64,000 nt of DNA, taken from positions 107,228 to 171,227 of the forward strand of contig NZ_CAMQAZ010000001.1 in assembly GCF_946998835.1 (NCBI RefSeq), written 5' to 3'. The stretch's first letter is position 1. Every line of letters begins with the position of its first letter. This DNA comes from an uncultured Corynebacterium sp. (lineage in GTDB: Bacteria > Actinomycetota > Actinomycetes > Mycobacteriales > Mycobacteriaceae). The notes beneath the pieces were generated by a model. The model worked only from the letters and a program-made list of their open reading frames with translations. It was not told the origin of the DNA and made no database searches. A program made the position numbers and the translations under genes. Shown piece by piece: positions 44,161 through 51,703 of the stretch.

Positions 44161-44439
44161 TTACTTAGCCTTCTCGACAATCTCGATCAGGCGGTAGTGC
44201 TTGTCCTTGGAGAGCGGACGGCACTCTTCGATGCGGACGCGGTCGCCCACGCCAGCCTCTTCGTTCTCGTCGTGCGCCTTGACCTTGGAGTTCGTGCGCA
44301 TGATCTTGCCGTACAGGGCGTGCTGCTTGCGGTCCTCGAGCTCGACAACGATGGTCTTCTGCATCTTGTCGGACACGACGTAACCGGTGCGCACCTTGCG
44401 TGCGCCAGCCTCGGTGGTGTTCATGTTTTCCTCACTCAT
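44161..44439 (-). CDS. rpsQ: 30S ribosomal protein S17 (uS17)
   Basis: The 92-residue OB-fold protein has KVRTGYVVSDKMQKTIVVELEDRKQHALYGK after a short acidic leader. Its ATG overlaps the rpmC stop in ATGA. Last gene of the S10 operon here; rplN is 6.6 kb away, beyond the accessory block. Confidence 0.97.
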   Translation of the reverse strand: MSEENMNTTEAGARKVRTGYVVSDKMQKTIVVELEDRKQHALYGKIMRTNSKVKAHDENEEAGVGDRVRIEECRPLSKDKHYRLIEIVEKAK

Positions 44440-44672
44440 GCTGCATCACCATCGGTTGGTGCAGCAGACAGGCCGAGCTCGCGCTCACGCATAACGGTGT
44501 AAATGCGAGCAATATCCTTGCGGACAGTGCGGAGACGGCGGTTGTTGGTCAGCTGACCGGTAGCGCTCTGGAAACGGAGGTTGAACAGCTCCTCCTTAGA
44601 CTCCTTGAGCTTGGCAACCAGGTCATCGTTATCCAGCGAGCGAAGCTCGTGGGCGGGAATGCCGTTCGACAT
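44436..44672 (-). CDS. rpmC: 50S ribosomal protein L29 (uL29)
   Basis: The 78-residue helical-hairpin protein MSNGIPAHELRSLDNDDLVAKL has the signature NLRFQSATGQL and binds near the peptide exit tunnel. It overlaps rplP by 1 nt and rpsQ by 4 nt. Confidence 0.97.
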   Translation of the reverse strand: MSNGIPAHELRSLDNDDLVAKLKESKEELFNLRFQSATGQLTNNRRLRTVRKDIARIYTVMRERELGLSAAPTDGDAA

Positions 44673-45088
44673 CAGTACTGATCCTCCTTCCGAACGATTC
44701 GGGTCTTAATCGGCAGCTTAGCGCCTGCGCGCTTCAGAGCCTCGATAGCAACTGCCTCATCCGGGTAGGACATCTCGAACATGATGCGACCCGGCTTGAC
44801 GTTTGCAATCCACTTCTCGACCGGGCCCTTACCGGAACCCATACGAACACCCAGTGGCTTCTGGGTCAGCGGACGGTCCGGGAAAATCTGGATCCAGACC
44901 TTACCACCACGCTTGACGTGGCGGTTGATGGCAATACGCGCTGCCTCAATCTGACGGTTGGTGATGTAGGCCGGCTCGAGAGCCTGGAGACCGTAGTCAC
45001 CGAAAGTCACCTTGTTGCCACCCTTGGACATACCAGAACGGGTCGGGCGGTGCTGGCGACGGAACTTAACGCGCTTCGGGATGAGCAT
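44672..45088 (-). CDS. rplP: 50S ribosomal protein L16 (uL16)
   Basis: The 138-residue product starts MLIPKRVKFRRQHRPTRSG and has KGPVEKWIANVKPGRIMFEMSY. L16 helps to position A-site tRNA. Confidence 0.97.
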   Translation of the reverse strand: MLIPKRVKFRRQHRPTRSGMSKGGNKVTFGDYGLQALEPAYITNRQIEAARIAINRHVKRGGKVWIQIFPDRPLTQKPLGVRMGSGKGPVEKWIANVKPGRIMFEMSYPDEAVAIEALKRAGAKLPIKTRIVRKEDQY

Positions 45089-45091
45089 GAA

Positions 45092-45832
45092 TTAGCCCTC
45101 CTTCTTCTCAGATGCACGCTGACGACGCTTGCCACCGCGACGCGGGCGGTCGTTGCCGCGACGCTGGCGGTCGTTGCCGGCGTTGATCTCGGACTCGCGA
45201 CGGCCACCGATCACGTCACCCTTGTAGATCCACACCTTGACGCCAATACGACCGAAGGTGGTGTGAGCCTCGTGGGTGCCGTAGTCGATCTCCGCACGCA
45301 GGGTGTGCAGCGGAACGCGACCCTCGTGGTAGCGCTCGGTGCGGCCCATCTCGGCACCGCCGAGACGACCGGAGCAGACAACCTTGATGCCCTTGACGTG
45401 CGGCTGGCGCATTGCAGACTGAATGGCCTTGCGCATTGCACGACGGAAAGCGACACGGTTGGCGAGCTGCTCAGCGATGGACTGAGCGACCAGCTTGGCA
45501 TCCGCGTCAATGTTCTTGACCTCGAGGATGTTCAGCTGAACCTGCTTGCCGGTGAGCTTCTCCAGTTGGCCGCGGATGCGGTCAGCCTCGGAGCCACGAC
45601 GACCGATGACGATGCCCGGGCGAGCGGTGTGGATGTCCACACGCACGCGGTCACGGGTGCGCTCGATGACGACATCGGAAATGCCGGCGCGCTCAAGACC
45701 GGTGGACAGCAGATCGCGGATCTTGATGTCCTCGGCCAGGTAGTCAGCGTACTGCTTGTCGGCGTACCAGCGGGACTTCCAGTCGCTGGAAATACCGAGG
45801 CGAAGACCGTGTGGATGGATCTTCTGTCCCAC
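45092..45832 (-). CDS. rpsC: 30S ribosomal protein S3 (uS3)
   Basis: The 246-residue product starts (GTG) GQKIHPHGLRLGISSDWKS. It has the KH domain (VDIHTARPGIVIGRRGSEADRI) and a Lys/Arg-rich tail. Its GTG overlaps the rplV stop (TAGTG). Confidence 0.97.
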   Translation of the reverse strand: MGQKIHPHGLRLGISSDWKSRWYADKQYADYLAEDIKIRDLLSTGLERAGISDVVIERTRDRVRVDIHTARPGIVIGRRGSEADRIRGQLEKLTGKQVQLNILEVKNIDADAKLVAQSIAEQLANRVAFRRAMRKAIQSAMRQPHVKGIKVVCSGRLGGAEMGRTERYHEGRVPLHTLRAEIDYGTHEAHTTFGRIGVKVWIYKGDVIGGRRESEINAGNDRQRRGNDRPRRGGKRRQRASEKKEG

Positions 45833-46194
45833 TATCGGTCACCTTCCTTCTGGCTCTCGACGACCACGGTGATGTGGCTGGTGCGCTTGCGGACGTGGAA
45901 AGCACGGCCCTGCGCACGCGGGCGGAAGCGCTTCATGGTCGGTCCCTCGTTGGCGTAAGCCTCGGAGATGACCAGGGTACGACGGTCCAGGCCGAAGTTG
46001 TTCTCAGCGTTTGCGGCTGCAGACGCAACAACCTTGGCAATCGGGTCGGCAGCACCCTGCGGAGCGAACTCCAGGATGTTCAGTGCCTCGTCAACGGACT
46101 TACCGCGGACGGTGTCCAGGACGCGGCGTGCCTTCATCGGAGTAACGCGGACGAAGCGCGCGGTTGCGCGTGCAGAAGTAATGTCGTTGCTCAT
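45832..46194 (-). CDS. rplV: 50S ribosomal protein L22 (uL22)
   Basis: The 120-residue product has ATARFVRVTPMKARRVLDTVRGK and the tunnel-lining loop KRFRPRAQGRAFHVRKRTSHI. Starts 3 nt after the rpsS stop. Confidence 0.97.
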   Translation of the reverse strand: MSNDITSARATARFVRVTPMKARRVLDTVRGKSVDEALNILEFAPQGAADPIAKVVASAAANAENNFGLDRRTLVISEAYANEGPTMKRFRPRAQGRAFHVRKRTSHITVVVESQKEGDR

Positions 46195-46197
46195 GGC

Positions 46198-46476
46198 TTA
46201 TCGACGTCCCTTCTTGTCATCCTTGACGTGACCCTTGAAGGTCTTGGTCGGGGCGAATTCGCCCAACTTGTGGCCGACCATAGAGTCATCCACGAACACC
46301 GGCACGTGCTTGCGACCGTCGTGAACGGCGAAGGTGTGGCCGATGAAATCGGGGAGAATCGTGGAGCGGCGGGACCAGGTCTTGATGACCTGCTTGGTGC
46401 CCTTCTCGTTCTGTGCATCGACCTTCGCGAGGAGGTGCTCATCGACGAACGGGCCCTTCTTAAGGCTGCGTGGCAT
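46198..46476 (-). CDS. rpsS: 30S ribosomal protein S19 (uS19)
   Basis: The 92-residue product MPRSLKKGPFVDEHLLAKVD has DFIGHTFAVHDGRKHVPVFV and GHKLGEFAPT. It binds 16S rRNA near S13. Confidence 0.98.
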   Translation of the reverse strand: MPRSLKKGPFVDEHLLAKVDAQNEKGTKQVIKTWSRRSTILPDFIGHTFAVHDGRKHVPVFVDDSMVGHKLGEFAPTKTFKGHVKDDKKGRR

Positions 46477-46490
46477 TCTCAGTTCCCTCC

Positions 46491-47333
46491 TTAGCGCTTC
46501 TTATTCTTGTTGGTACGACGGCGGCGAACGATCAGCTGGTCGCTCGGGCGGTTCGGCTTACGGGTGCGGCCTTCCTTCTGGCCCCACGGGGAAACCGGGT
46601 GGCGACCACCGGAGGTCTTACCCTCACCACCACCGTGCGGGTGGTCGACCGGGTTCATGACAACACCGCGGACAGTCGGGCGCCAGCCCTTCCAGCGCAT
46701 ACGGCCGGCCTTGCCCCAACGGATGTTGATCTGATCCTGGTTACCGACCTCACCGACGGTTGCGCGGCAACGTGCGTCGACGCGACGGATTTCAGAAGAC
46801 GGCATACGCAGGACTGCGTACTTACCTTCCTTACCCAGAAGCTGAATAGAAGCACCAGCGGAACGTGCCAGCTGTGCACCTGCACCCGGCTTCAGCTCCA
46901 CGCAGTGAATGGTGGAACCGGTCGGGATGTTGCGCAGCGGCAGGTTGTTACCAACCTTGATGTCGGCGTTTGCGCCGGACTCAACGATGGCACCCTGCTT
47001 CAGGTTCTTCGGGGCGATGATGTAGCGCTTCTCACCGTCTGCGTAGTGCAGCAGTGCGATGTTGGCGGTACGGTTCGGGTCGTACTCGATGTGAGCGACC
47101 TTTGCCGGAATGCCGTCCTTGTCATTGCGACGGAAGTCGATGACGCGGTACTGGCGCTTGTGTCCGCCACCCTTGTGGCGAGTGGTGATGTGACCGTGAA
47201 CGTTACGGCCACCAGTCTTCGACAGCGGGCGCAGCAGAGACTTCTCAGGAGTCGAGCGAGTAACCTCGCTGAACTCGGAGACGGAGCTCTGGCGGCGACC
47301 CGGCGTAGTCGGCTTGTACTTACGAATAGCCAT
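46491..47333 (-). CDS. rplB: 50S ribosomal protein L2 (uL2)
   Basis: The 280-residue product starts MAIRKYKPTTPGRRQSSVSEF and has the conserved peptidyl-transferase-proximal segment MNPVDHPHGGGEGKTSGGRHPVSPWG. Confidence 0.98.
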   Translation of the reverse strand: MAIRKYKPTTPGRRQSSVSEFSEVTRSTPEKSLLRPLSKTGGRNVHGHITTRHKGGGHKRQYRVIDFRRNDKDGIPAKVAHIEYDPNRTANIALLHYADGEKRYIIAPKNLKQGAIVESGANADIKVGNNLPLRNIPTGSTIHCVELKPGAGAQLARSAGASIQLLGKEGKYAVLRMPSSEIRRVDARCRATVGEVGNQDQINIRWGKAGRMRWKGWRPTVRGVVMNPVDHPHGGGEGKTSGGRHPVSPWGQKEGRTRKPNRPSDQLIVRRRRTNKNKKR

Positions 47334-47370
47334 ACTTTTGCTCTTCCTTAACTTCCTCGTCGGCTAGCGG

Positions 47371-47676
47371 CTAAGCTGCCGAACCGCCGAAGATGTCGAT
47401 GGGATCGCTGCCGGCCGCGAGAGTCACGTAGGCGCGCTTGGTGTCCTTGCGCTTGCCGTAGCCGGTGCGGGAACGCTTGCGCTTGCCCTCGCGATTGAGG
47501 GTGTTCACGGAAGCGACCTTGACACCGAAAATCTCCTGGACCGCGATCTTGATCTGGGTCTTGTTAGCGTCGGTGTGGACCAGGAACGTGTACACGCCCT
47601 GCTCCATGAGTCCGTAGGACTTCTCAGACACTACCGGTGCAACGATGATGTCGCGGGGATCTGCGATGGTAGCCAT
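47371..47676 (-). CDS. rplW: 50S ribosomal protein L23 (uL23)
   Basis: The 101-residue product has PRDIIVAPVVSEKSYGLMEQGVYTFLV and VNTLNREGKRKRSR. It forms the SRP/trigger-factor docking site. Its ATG overlaps the rplD stop by one base. Confidence 0.97.
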   Translation of the reverse strand: MATIADPRDIIVAPVVSEKSYGLMEQGVYTFLVHTDANKTQIKIAVQEIFGVKVASVNTLNREGKRKRSRTGYGKRKDTKRAYVTLAAGSDPIDIFGGSAA

Positions 47677-48323
47677 TACTTCTCCTCCTTACCGGCGGTG
47701 CGAGCGATGAAGTCATTCAGTGCCTGGACGGCGAAGATGACGTCATCGGCCTTCAGAACGTCGTAGGTGTTCAGCTGGTCCTGGGACAGGATGTGGACAC
47801 CTGGCAGGTTACGAACCGACTTCCACGAGTTGATGTCCTCGCGCGGCAGAACAACGAGAACGTTGCGGCGCTCGGTCAGGCGCTCGACGAAAGTGCGAGC
47901 TGCCTTGGTGGACGGGGTCTGGCCTGGGACCAGTTCCTCGACAACGTGGATACGGTCGTGGCGAGCACGATCAGACAGTGCGCCGCGCAGAGCAGCTGCA
48001 ATCATCTTCTTCGGAGTGCGCTGGCTGTAGTCGCGCGGCACCGGACCGTGGACGATGCCACCGCCGGTCCAATGCGGAGCACGGATCGAACCCTGGCGAG
48101 CGCGACCGGTGCCCTTCTGACGCCACGGCTTACGGCCACCGCCGCGGACCTCGCCGCGGGTCTTGACCTTGTGGGTGCCCTGGCGAGCTGCTGCACGTTG
48201 TGCGACAACAACCTGGTGCATCAGGGCGATGGACACCTCCGCGTCGAAGACGGAAGCGGGAAGCTCAACCGAACCGTTCACGCCGCCTTCAGCGGTGTGT
48301 ACGTCTAGCTTGAGGTTGGTCAT
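47676..48323 (-). CDS. rplD: 50S ribosomal protein L4 (uL4)
   Basis: The 215-residue product carries the tunnel loop GTHKVKTRGEVRGGGRKPWRQKGTGRARQGSIRAPHW. L4 autoregulates the S10 operon in enterobacteria; whether it does so here is unknown. Its ATG overlaps the rplC stop in ATGA. Confidence 0.97.
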   Translation of the reverse strand: MTNLKLDVHTAEGGVNGSVELPASVFDAEVSIALMHQVVVAQRAAARQGTHKVKTRGEVRGGGRKPWRQKGTGRARQGSIRAPHWTGGGIVHGPVPRDYSQRTPKKMIAAALRGALSDRARHDRIHVVEELVPGQTPSTKAARTFVERLTERRNVLVVLPREDINSWKSVRNLPGVHILSQDQLNTYDVLKADDVIFAVQALNDFIARTAGKEEK

Positions 48324-48976
48324 GCGTGAGCACCACCCTTCGTGGCAGTCTTAACTACCAGCAGGCCGCCGCGTGCACCCGGAACTGCGCCCTTGATGAG
48401 CAGCAGGTTCGCGTCAGCGTCAACCTTCTGGACCTTCAGGTTCTGGGTTGTGACCCGGTCATTGCCCATGCGGCCTGCCATGCGCTTGCCCTTGAAGACG
48501 CGGCCTGGCGTGGCGCAGGCACCAATGCCACCAACGCGACGGTGAGCAGCCTGGTTACCGTGAGCAGCACCCTGGCCAGCGAAGCCGTGGCGCTTCATAC
48601 CACCGGCGAAGCCGTGGCCCTTGGTGGTGCCAGTGACGTCGACGTACTCGATCTCGCCGAAGATGTCGACACCAACGGTCTGGCCAACCTCGTAAGAGGA
48701 AGCGTCCGGGGTGCGAATCTCAACGCTGTGACGACGCGGGGTCACGCCGGCCTTCTTGAAGTGGCCGGCCTCCGGCTTGTTGACCTTGCGCGGGTCAATT
48801 TCGCCGTATGCAATCTGGACGGCGTCGTAGCCGTCGGTTTCCTTAGTGCGCACCTGAGTCACTACGCACGGCCCAGCCTCAACGACGGTAACCGGAACAA
48901 CGCGGTTCTCCTCGTCGAAGATCTGAGTCATACCGAGCTTCGTGCCCAGGATGCCCTTGATCTCGTTTTCACTCAT
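48320..48976 (-). CDS. rplC: 50S ribosomal protein L3 (uL3)
   Basis: The 218-residue product starts MSENEIKGILGTKLGMTQIFDEENRVVPVTVVE. It has the loop GFAGGMKRHGFAGQGAAHGNQAAHRRVGGIG near the peptidyl-transferase centre, and ends with GGAHA. Confidence 0.97.
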   Translation of the reverse strand: MSENEIKGILGTKLGMTQIFDEENRVVPVTVVEAGPCVVTQVRTKETDGYDAVQIAYGEIDPRKVNKPEAGHFKKAGVTPRRHSVEIRTPDASSYEVGQTVGVDIFGEIEYVDVTGTTKGHGFAGGMKRHGFAGQGAAHGNQAAHRRVGGIGACATPGRVFKGKRMAGRMGNDRVTTQNLKVQKVDADANLLLIKGAVPGARGGLLVVKTATKGGAHA

Positions 48977-49007
48977 TTATCTTGTCTCCGCTACCAAAAG
49001 TCCAGGA

Positions 49008-49313
49008 TCACTGAATGTTCACATCGACACTTGCCGGAAGGTCAATGCGCATAAGTGCATCGACAGTCTTCGGCGTTGGATCGAGAATGTCGATCAGACG
49101 CTTGTGAGTGCGCATCTCGAAGTGCTCGCGCGAGTCCTTGTACTTGTGCGGCGAACGGATAACGCAGTAAACGTTCTTTTCGGTTGGCAACGGCACCGGG
49201 CCAACGACGCGTGCACCCGTGCGGGTAACGGTCTCCACGATCTTTCGCGCAGAAGCGTCGATAGCCTCGTGGTCGTAGGCCTTGAGCCTGATGCGGATCT
49301 TCTGTCCGGCCAC
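49008..49313 (-). CDS. rpsJ: 30S ribosomal protein S10 (uS10)
   Basis: The 101-residue product starts (GTG) AGQKIRIRLKAYDHEAIDASARKIVETV; it also acts as NusE in antitermination. GGAGAGG lies about 6 nt before the GTG. First gene of the S10 operon. Confidence 0.97.
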   Translation of the reverse strand: MAGQKIRIRLKAYDHEAIDASARKIVETVTRTGARVVGPVPLPTEKNVYCVIRSPHKYKDSREHFEMRTHKRLIDILDPTPKTVDALMRIDLPASVDVNIQ

Positions 49314-49771
49314 GCTTGTCCTCTCCTCGGTCGGCGCGCCCCAATCAAAGGGGCGTCGACCCTGTCAATGTTTCTCGACGCCGTCAGCAACTATGGCCAG
49401 CGCCAGAAACCAAAACTCTGGGTTGTGCATTACTTCAAAGCGATTTCGTCTTCGATCGTCATGGCAAATCAACATTGGCCATAACTCGAGCGGACAACAA
49501 ACGCCTGCGCACTCAAATCCCAGTGGAAAACAAGTCCCCCGCGTGGGGCTCTTCATTTTTCCTACTGCCGCTGTTAATTTGCCATGCCACCTCCGACCCC
49601 CGCGGTCGGGCGTGTCGCCCAGTTTTTCCGTGAGGCACGTGTGGGAAATTCACTTCCCTTCGTGGTCATGCTCGCCTTACCATCGACGCGACATCCAATT
49701 TCGTACTGGTTCCCAGCTGGGCCTGGTACAACAACTGGCGTAAACGTCTTTGTTAAAGCAACCCCCGTATT

Positions 49772-49809
49772 AAAGCACGTCCCACCCATGATTGTAAAAT
49801 CACGTCCCA
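49772..49809 (-). repeat. Direct repeat in the S10 promoter region
   Basis: AAAGCACGTCCCA (49772-49784) and AAATCACGTCCCA (49797-49809) differ at one base, with a 25-bp period. They flank the TACAAT box at 49791-49796. Confidence 0.6.
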
Positions 49810-49938
49810 AAGTGAAACACACATCACACTCATTACTTCACCGCCCGCTTAACGACGGCCGTCGCGCCGAGCCCTACCCCGACTAAGAGGCGACCACACC
49901 TATTGTTCAATGTCGACCGCGAGAGCCCCACAAAGACG

Positions 49939-49977
49939 AAAAATCCCGACTACCGCTTACGCGGAGTCGGGATTTTT
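49939..49977. terminator. Bidirectional terminator after tuf
   Basis: A perfect 13-bp stem, AAAAATCCCGACT (49939-49951) with AGTCGGGATTTTT (49965-49977), and a 13-nt loop, 40 nt past the tuf stop. Confidence 0.92.
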
Positions 49978-50016
49978 CTAGGACCTAGTTAAGGCACTTC
50001 CCGTAGGGAAAAGACC

Positions 50017-51207
50017 TTACTTAACGATCTTGGTGACGCGGCCAGCGCCGACGGTGCGGCCACCCTCGCGGATAGCGAAACGCAGGCCCTCGTCCATTGC
50101 GACCGGCTGGATCAGCTTGACAGCCATGTCAACGTTGTCGCCCGGCATAACCATCTCGGTGCCCTCCGGCAGGGAAACGACGCCGGTGACGTCGGTGGTG
50201 CGGAAGTAGAACTGCGGACGGTAGTTGTCGAAGAACGGGGTGTGACGGCCGCCCTCATCCTTGGACAGGATGTAGACGGAGCCCTCGAACTCGGTGTGCG
50301 GGGTGTAAGCGCCCGGCTTAGCAACAATCTGACCGCGCTCGATGTCCTCGCGCTTGATACCGCGGAGCAGCAGACCACAGTTGTCGCCAGCCTCAGCGGA
50401 ATCCAGCAGCTTGCGGAACATCTCGATACCGGTAACGGTGGTCTTCTGGGACTTCTCCTTGATACCCAGAATCTCGACCTCGTCGTTAACGTTCAGAACG
50501 CCGCGCTCAACACGACCGGTAGCAACAGTGCCGCGACCGGTAATGGTGAAGATGTCCTCAATCGGCATCAGGAACGGCTTGTCGGTCTCGCGAACCGGAT
50601 CCGGGATGTTCTCGTCGCAGGCATCCATCAGCTCGAGGATGGAGTTGACCCACTTCTCTTCGCCCTCAAGAGCCTTCAGAGCGGAGATGTGGACAATCGG
50701 AGCTTCCTCGTCGTAGTCCTGCTCAGCCAGAAGCTCGCGGACCTCCATCTCGACGAGCTCAATGATCTCTTCGTCGTCGACCATGTCGCACTTGTTCAGT
50801 GCAACGAGGATGTACGGAACGCCAACCTGGCGAGCCAGCAGAACGTGCTCGCGGGTCTGCGGCATCGGGCCGTCAGTAGCAGCGACAACCAGGATTGCGC
50901 CGTCCATCTGAGCAGCACCGGTAATCATGTTCTTGATGTAGTCGGCGTGGCCCGGGGCATCGACGTGAGCGTAGTGGCGCTTCTCCGTCTGGTACTCAAC
51001 GTGGGAAACGTTGATGGTAATGCCACGTTCCTTCTCTTCCGGTGCCTTATCGATGGCATCGTAAGCGAACGACTCGTTCAGTTCCGGGTACTTGTCAGCC
51101 AGAACCTTGGTGATAGCGGCGGTAGTGGTGGTCTTACCGTGGTCAACGTGACCAATGGTACCGATGTTGACGTGCGGCTTCGTACGCTCGAACTTCGCCT
51201 TTGCCAC
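50017..51207 (-). CDS. tuf: Elongation factor Tu
   Basis: The 396-residue product delivers aminoacyl-tRNA to the ribosome. It has GHVDHGKTT (P-loop), DAPGH (G3) and NKCD (G4), and ends TVGAGRVTKIVK. GTG 51207 gives the conserved AKAKFERTKPHVNIGTIGH start and has AGGAGG 8 nt upstream; the open frame before it is not conserved. Likely its own unit, with a promoter and a leader of about 155 nt. Confidence 0.98.
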   Translation of the reverse strand: MAKAKFERTKPHVNIGTIGHVDHGKTTTTAAITKVLADKYPELNESFAYDAIDKAPEEKERGITINVSHVEYQTEKRHYAHVDAPGHADYIKNMITGAAQMDGAILVVAATDGPMPQTREHVLLARQVGVPYILVALNKCDMVDDEEIIELVEMEVRELLAEQDYDEEAPIVHISALKALEGEEKWVNSILELMDACDENIPDPVRETDKPFLMPIEDIFTITGRGTVATGRVERGVLNVNDEVEILGIKEKSQKTTVTGIEMFRKLLDSAEAGDNCGLLLRGIKREDIERGQIVAKPGAYTPHTEFEGSVYILSKDEGGRHTPFFDNYRPQFYFRTTDVTGVVSLPEGTEMVMPGDNVDMAVKLIQPVAMDEGLRFAIREGGRTVGAGRVTKIVK

Positions 51208-51703
51208 TTTTAGTCCTCCTGGAGGTCTAGGTGGCCACGACTCTCGCAGCCACAATTTTGTGGTCGCTCAATCCGCCTTCGCAGGCTGCGACACCTTCAA
51301 GCTGTCAGCTAAAGGAAACGCAATGCGCGCGCAAATGAGCACTATTCTTTCACTGTGCCAGTTACTCGATACTAGGGCAGGATACTGGACTTTTCCAAAC
51401 CAGACCAGCCCCCTAGTTAAGGGTGGGTAACGGCCAGCAACTCACATCGTCATCTACCTGCGTAAATACTGCGGGCGCGAACGAGAAACTAAATCAACTT
51501 AACGATATGAATTGCGAGCAGTTACCCCCAAGAGCTCGGCTGTGCTAACACAACCAATCCATCAGGCGTTGCGAAAGCACAGTCCAGGTTCAGGGGAATC
51601 TGCTGTTACACAGCTCTGCGCGTCGCCGTTGTCTATAACAGGCGACGTTAGCAGCACCAGGTAGAGTCACGGCTCAGCGCGCGACCCCACCCTAAAGGCG
51701 CTA
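51208..51703. other. Intergenic region between tuf and fusA
   Basis: A 496-nt stretch with the tuf promoter at 51369-51398. A GGCGC/GCGCC hairpin (51697-51712) overlaps the fusA stop. I see no gene and no strong terminator for fusA. Confidence 0.5.
51369..51398 (-). promoter_or_regulatory. Probable tuf promoter
   Basis: TTGGAA (51393-51398), an 18-bp spacer and TAGTAT (51369-51374) on the minus strand. Predicted by eye. Confidence 0.45.

Larger units (their letters stand above)
49314..50016. other. S10 operon leader/promoter region and tuf terminator
   Basis: A 700-nt gene-free stretch. Near rpsJ are two overlapping hairpins (49337-49355 and 49352-49382). Further upstream are G/C-rich hairpins near 49595-49615 and a TACAAT -10-like box at 49791-49796 on the minus strand. 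A 25-bp-spaced direct repeat lies at 49772-49809. The tuf terminator is at 49939-49977. Confidence 0.55.

Noticed and set aside
49601..49630. GGGCG/CGCCC hairpin followed by GTTTTT on the plus strand
   Set aside because: It has terminator shape on the plus strand, but no plus-strand gene lies upstream; more likely part of the S10 leader fold.
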